Assembly (NCBI GenBank): GCA_937927975.1
Contig: CALEZT010000235.1
Location: 1 to 15,167 of the forward strand
Length of the DNA stretch: 15,167 nt
Direction: 5' to 3'
Source of the DNA: an uncultured Phycisphaerales bacterium
GTDB lineage: Bacteria > Planctomycetota > Phycisphaerae > Sedimentisphaerales > Anaerobacaceae
This document shows, one piece after another, positions 12,893 to 15,167 of the stretch; position 1 is the first letter of the stretch; each line of letters begins with the position of its first letter. Both the position numbers and the translations under genes were made by a program. The notes under the pieces are model-generated. The model saw only the letters and a list, made by a program, of their open reading frames with translations, did no database searches and was not told where the DNA came from.

Positions 12893-13702
12893 ATGAAAAG
12901 ACGCGGATTCACACTCATCGAGCTGCTGGTCGTCATCGCGATCATCGCCTTGTTGATGGCGATCATGGTTCCCACCCTGTCCAGGGTCAAGAGGCAGGCC
13001 GCAGGCAGCGTGTGCCAATCGAATCAACACCAGCTCGTGCTGGCCTGGATTCTGTACGCCCAGGACAACGACGACAGACTCGTCGGAGGCCACGACGGCT
13101 ATTCCGCCTCGCCCAGCATCCAGTACGACTGGGTCCAACTGCCGCGAACCAAGGACGGAGTCACGGTCCAGAGGGCCCAGGCCACCCTGGAGGACGAGAA
13201 ACGCGGCTGCGAAGCCGGGGCCCTGTTCCCCTACGTCAAGAACGTGGATCTCTACCACTGCCCGGGCGACCGCAGGAATCGCACCGAGCTGACGCATCGC
13301 AGCTACGGCATCCCCGGCGGCATGAACGGCGACGTCGGCACGGGGGCCAGTAGCTGGCTGATGCAGAACTGGGGCTACCCCTCCTACAAGAAACTCACGC
13401 AGATCAAGAACCCCGGCGTCAAGTACGTCTTCCTCGAAGAGAAGACCGACGTCGGCGGCTACAACTGGGGCTCGTGGAACCTGGAAAAACAAGGGGACCG
13501 CTGGTGGGACCCGATTGTCGTCCGCCACGGCCGGCTCAGCGTGCTGGCCTTCTCCGACGGCCACGCTGTTCAGCACCAGTGGCTTCAGAAGAGCACCCTG
13601 GCCATGACGGACGTGCCCTATCCCGATTGCATCCGTTGGCCTGCCCCCGACGGGACCGACGACCTCGCGTTCATGCGAGAAGGCTATAATCCCGCACGGT
13701 GA
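12893..13702 (+). CDS. prepilin-type N-terminal methylation/H-x9-DG protein (pseudopilin-like)
   Basis: 269 aa. Classic class III signal MKRRG | FTLIELLVVIAIIALLMAIMVPTLSRV with Glu5 of the mature protein and a 5-residue leader. The globular part has VCQSNQHQLVLAWILYAQDNDDR, the family helix, and the H-x9-DG motif HGRLSVLAFSDG near residue 218. The protein is processed by a prepilin peptidase (not in this window), and the family is a planctomycete T2SS-like pseudopilin group of unclear function. The frame opens at a GTG (12878), but MKRRGFTLIELL is the normal family start, so I take the ATG at 12893; there is no clear Shine-Dalgarno for either. It has its own promoter and is divergent from nrfHA. 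Confidence 0.88.
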   Translation: MKRRGFTLIELLVVIAIIALLMAIMVPTLSRVKRQAAGSVCQSNQHQLVLAWILYAQDNDDRLVGGHDGYSASPSIQYDWVQLPRTKDGVTVQRAQATLEDEKRGCEAGALFPYVKNVDLYHCPGDRRNRTELTHRSYGIPGGMNGDVGTGASSWLMQNWGYPSYKKLTQIKNPGVKYVFLEEKTDVGGYNWGSWNLEKQGDRWWDPIVVRHGRLSVLAFSDGHAVQHQWLQKSTLAMTDVPYPDCIRWPAPDGTDDLAFMREGYNPAR

Positions 13703-13792
13703 GGGGGGCAAGACCGAGGTCAAGATCGAGAAGACAGCGCGGCCTTGCCTGACAAGCGGAACGAGCGGTCCTGCTTCGCTGCGATCTCACGA

Positions 13793-14416
13793 CTATGCCT
13801 TAACCAACAAAGCAAAGACTCCGGTGATGAGCAGATGCACGCTCCCGAAGAGAATCAGAAGCACCGTCATACGCCGAAAGCAGGCTGTTTCTGCCGCTCG
13901 ATCCATGGTAAGCATGCGATAGGGAGGATAGAGCAGCGTCAGGAAATACGCCAGACTCGTGGTGATGAGAATTGCCTGTGCCCCCATGCCCGCGCCTAAC
14001 TTGATCCCCAAGATGCCTCCGAAAAGTAGTTGCGCAAAGATGGAGGGTTGGCCGACGAGGCACCAGAGCGGCCGCAGGAACCCGGGACCCTTCGGGAGAA
14101 GAGCCGCAGCCAGAGCCGCGACGACACTCCCCCCAACATACACAGCCAGCGTCTTTCGATTGCCCCTGGGCGGCGCCACGGCCATTCCCCCTGGTTCCGC
14201 AGGAACAGGGCATCGCAGATGCCACCCGACTATGAACAGGGTCACCCCCAACACAAACAAGACACCCGCAAACAGCAGGCCCGCGACGAAAGCCAACTGT
14301 TGATCCTCATTCAAATCGCCGCGAGAGCCGGTGATCTCAGTGATGGTCCCCAGAACCGTGACCGTCATCAGAAGAACGCTCGCAACAACCAGCAGTGTCC
14401 CAATCCGTCGTCTCAT
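13793..14416 (-). CDS. hypothetical integral membrane protein, about five TM segments
   Basis: 207 aa. Hydrophobic segments lie at ~5-25, 41-65, 90-107, ~127-163 (long, could be two) and 183-205, with a short periplasmic-type loop GSRGDLNEDQQ and a basic/proline loop CPVPAEPGGMAVAPPRGNRK. I do not recognise a family and infer no function. AAAGGA 7 nt before the ATG supports the start, and a near-consensus promoter lies upstream (14496-14524). It converges with the second pseudopilin-like gene and is 121 bp from the GH43-like gene on the same strand, but the promoter between them suggests separate transcription. Confidence 0.8.
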   Translation of the reverse strand: MRRRIGTLLVVASVLLMTVTVLGTITEITGSRGDLNEDQQLAFVAGLLFAGVLFVLGVTLFIVGWHLRCPVPAEPGGMAVAPPRGNRKTLAVYVGGSVVAALAAALLPKGPGFLRPLWCLVGQPSIFAQLLFGGILGIKLGAGMGAQAILITTSLAYFLTLLYPPYRMLTMDRAAETACFRRMTVLLILFGSVHLLITGVFALLVKA

Positions 14417-14423
14417 GATGCGG

Positions 14424-14429
14424 TCCTTT
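14424..14429 (-). promoter_or_regulatory. ribosome binding site of five-TM protein
   Basis: AAAGGA, 7 nt upstream of the ATG at 14416. Confidence 0.6.
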
Positions 14430-14495
14430 CACTGCTCCCATCGATCTCCGCTCTCCGTCGCTCGTGCAGAACCCATACGCAACGCCTCATCCCTG

Positions 14496-14524
14496 CTTAT
14501 AGCACGGGCGGGTCTGACTGTCTA
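14496..14524 (-). promoter_or_regulatory. promoter of five-TM membrane protein
   Basis: On the minus strand TAGACA (14519-14524), a 17 nt spacer and TATAAG (14496-14501), one mismatch each. Start at about 14489, leader about 73 nt. Confidence 0.75.
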
Positions 14525-14537
14525 TCGTTATCCCGAT

Positions 14538-15167
14538 CTACGGCTCGCGCAGACCGAAGGCACGGACCAGGTTGTCGTACTGGGCCCGCGTGATGGGGAT
14601 CATGCAGCCGTGACGGACTTTGGGCGAGAGGCTGTACTTGTCCCAGTCCTCGTGGAAGGTGTAGCCGGAGATCTGGTGCCAGGGCCCGCCCAGATCCGCA
14701 GAGACGGACAAGCCGTAGGACACGCCGGGATACTGTTCGTAGTAGAGGTACCACGCCTTGCCGTCGGGCGACGGGATCAGGGTCGGCGCCTCACGGAAGT
14801 TGGGACTGACCGGTCCCGAGGGCTCCGTCCACAGCCCGAACGGGCTCGGGGCTGAGCTGATGCGGATCGTCTTGCCGGTGACCCAGTCGAGCGTGGGATA
14901 TCGTTCGTCCTTGATCAACGCGAAGTACCGCTCCCCCTGCTTGCGAATGACGACGTCGATCGTGGCCATGTCCCAGGGAAACAGTCTTCGCGGTGGATCG
15001 GAGAACGTCTTGAGGTTCTTCGAGGTCAGATACAGAGTCCGCTGGCTGGCCCAGTACCGCTCGGGGTCTTCGCGACTCCCCTCTTTGTGCGGCGTATGCC
15101 AGGTCAGCACGTACTGCCCCCCTGCTCGGTCGAAGAACAGCTTCGGCGCCCCGATCCGCTGCAAGGC
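14538..15167 (-). CDS. glycoside hydrolase family 43-like protein, C-terminal part (partial)
   Basis: At least 209 aa, cut by the right edge; the frame reads past the TTG at 15164, so the true start is outside. The visible part fits the five-bladed propeller of GH43 (arabinosidase/xylosidase type): APKLFFDRAGGQYVLTWHTP opens a blade, DMATIDVVIRK carries a candidate Asp of the middle position, and REAPTLI carries the candidate general-acid Glu. KAWYLYYEQ and YGLSVSADLGGPWHQI follow, and the end RHGCMIPITRAQYDNLVRAFG is a family-like tail. The catalytic base Asp, near the start of the propeller, lies outside the window. Whether it is secreted cannot be seen. Related inverting enzymes outside GH43 with the same fold are the main alternative. 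Confidence 0.75.
   Translation of the reverse strand, partial: ALQRIGAPKLFFDRAGGQYVLTWHTPHKEGSREDPERYWASQRTLYLTSKNLKTFSDPPRRLFPWDMATIDVVIRKQGERYFALIKDERYPTLDWVTGKTIRISSAPSPFGLWTEPSGPVSPNFREAPTLIPSPDGKAWYLYYEQYPGVSYGLSVSADLGGPWHQISGYTFHEDWDKYSLSPKVRHGCMIPITRAQYDNLVRAFGLREP

Noticed and set aside
12557..13723. 388-codon minus-strand frame opposite the second pseudopilin-like gene
   Set aside because: The plus strand has a clear class III signal and H-x9-DG motif; the antisense frame runs through the divergent promoters into nrfH.
1..15167. CRISPR array, integrase, transposase or phage genes
   Set aside because: No regularly spaced direct repeats and no recognisable recombinase or phage protein in any frame.

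Overview
The window looks like chromosomal DNA of an anaerobic, polysaccharide-degrading Planctomycetota bacterium, probably of the Phycisphaerae/Sedimentisphaerales type. This rests on the 16S rRNA 5' end (first ~256 nt, minus strand, variant start AGGGTTTGATCCTGGCTCAG), two pseudopilin-type proteins carrying the H-x9-DG motif common in Planctomycetota, high GC, and a tandem ABC-2 permease of a planctomycete style. The placement is made by eye, not by a search.

Layout. 1-256: 5' part of a 16S rRNA gene leaving the window on the left. 257-527: its leader and promoter, with a near-consensus -35/-10, a boxB-like hairpin and an 11/13 match to E. coli boxA. 528-1001: non-coding, with a small inverted repeat. 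1002-2696 (-): secreted GH5 glycosidase with a C-terminal carbohydrate-binding-like domain, divergent from a tRNA-Gly(CCC) at 2846-2917 (+). 2957-3928: a decayed patch holding a 5'-truncated small gene, a ~94 bp interspersed inverted-repeat element, a small two-TM frame overlapping an orphan addiction-module antitoxin, and the antitoxin promoter. 3929-6283 (-): large secreted GH101/GH129-like (DUF5696-like) putative glycosidase. 6371-8128 (-): double-length ABC-2 permease. 8387-8803 (+): small Met-rich lipoprotein with its own promoter, followed by a 14 bp perfect stem-loop. 8854-9153: repeat-like non-coding DNA. 9154-10059 (-): pseudopilin-like protein with a long, repeat-derived leader. 10060-10590: non-coding, two palindromic elements. 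10591-12629 (-): nrfA and nrfH (overlapping ATGA), the cytochrome c nitrite reductase for ammonification. 12893-13702 (+): second pseudopilin-like H-x9-DG protein, divergent from nrfHA. 13793-14416 (-): five-TM membrane protein. 14538-15167 (-): 3' part of a GH43-like glycosidase cut by the right edge.

How it fits together. Three glycoside hydrolases (GH5, GH101/129-like, GH43-like) point to growth on plant or mucin-like glycans. NrfHA gives respiratory nitrite ammonification with electrons from the quinol pool through the membrane tetraheme NrfH. The two pseudopilin-like proteins belong to an expanded planctomycete family of unsettled function. I see no single new multi-gene system. The most unusual parts are the decayed antitoxin/TM overlap beside an interspersed palindromic element, and the large GH101/129-like protein paired with an ABC-2 permease that lacks an ATPase.
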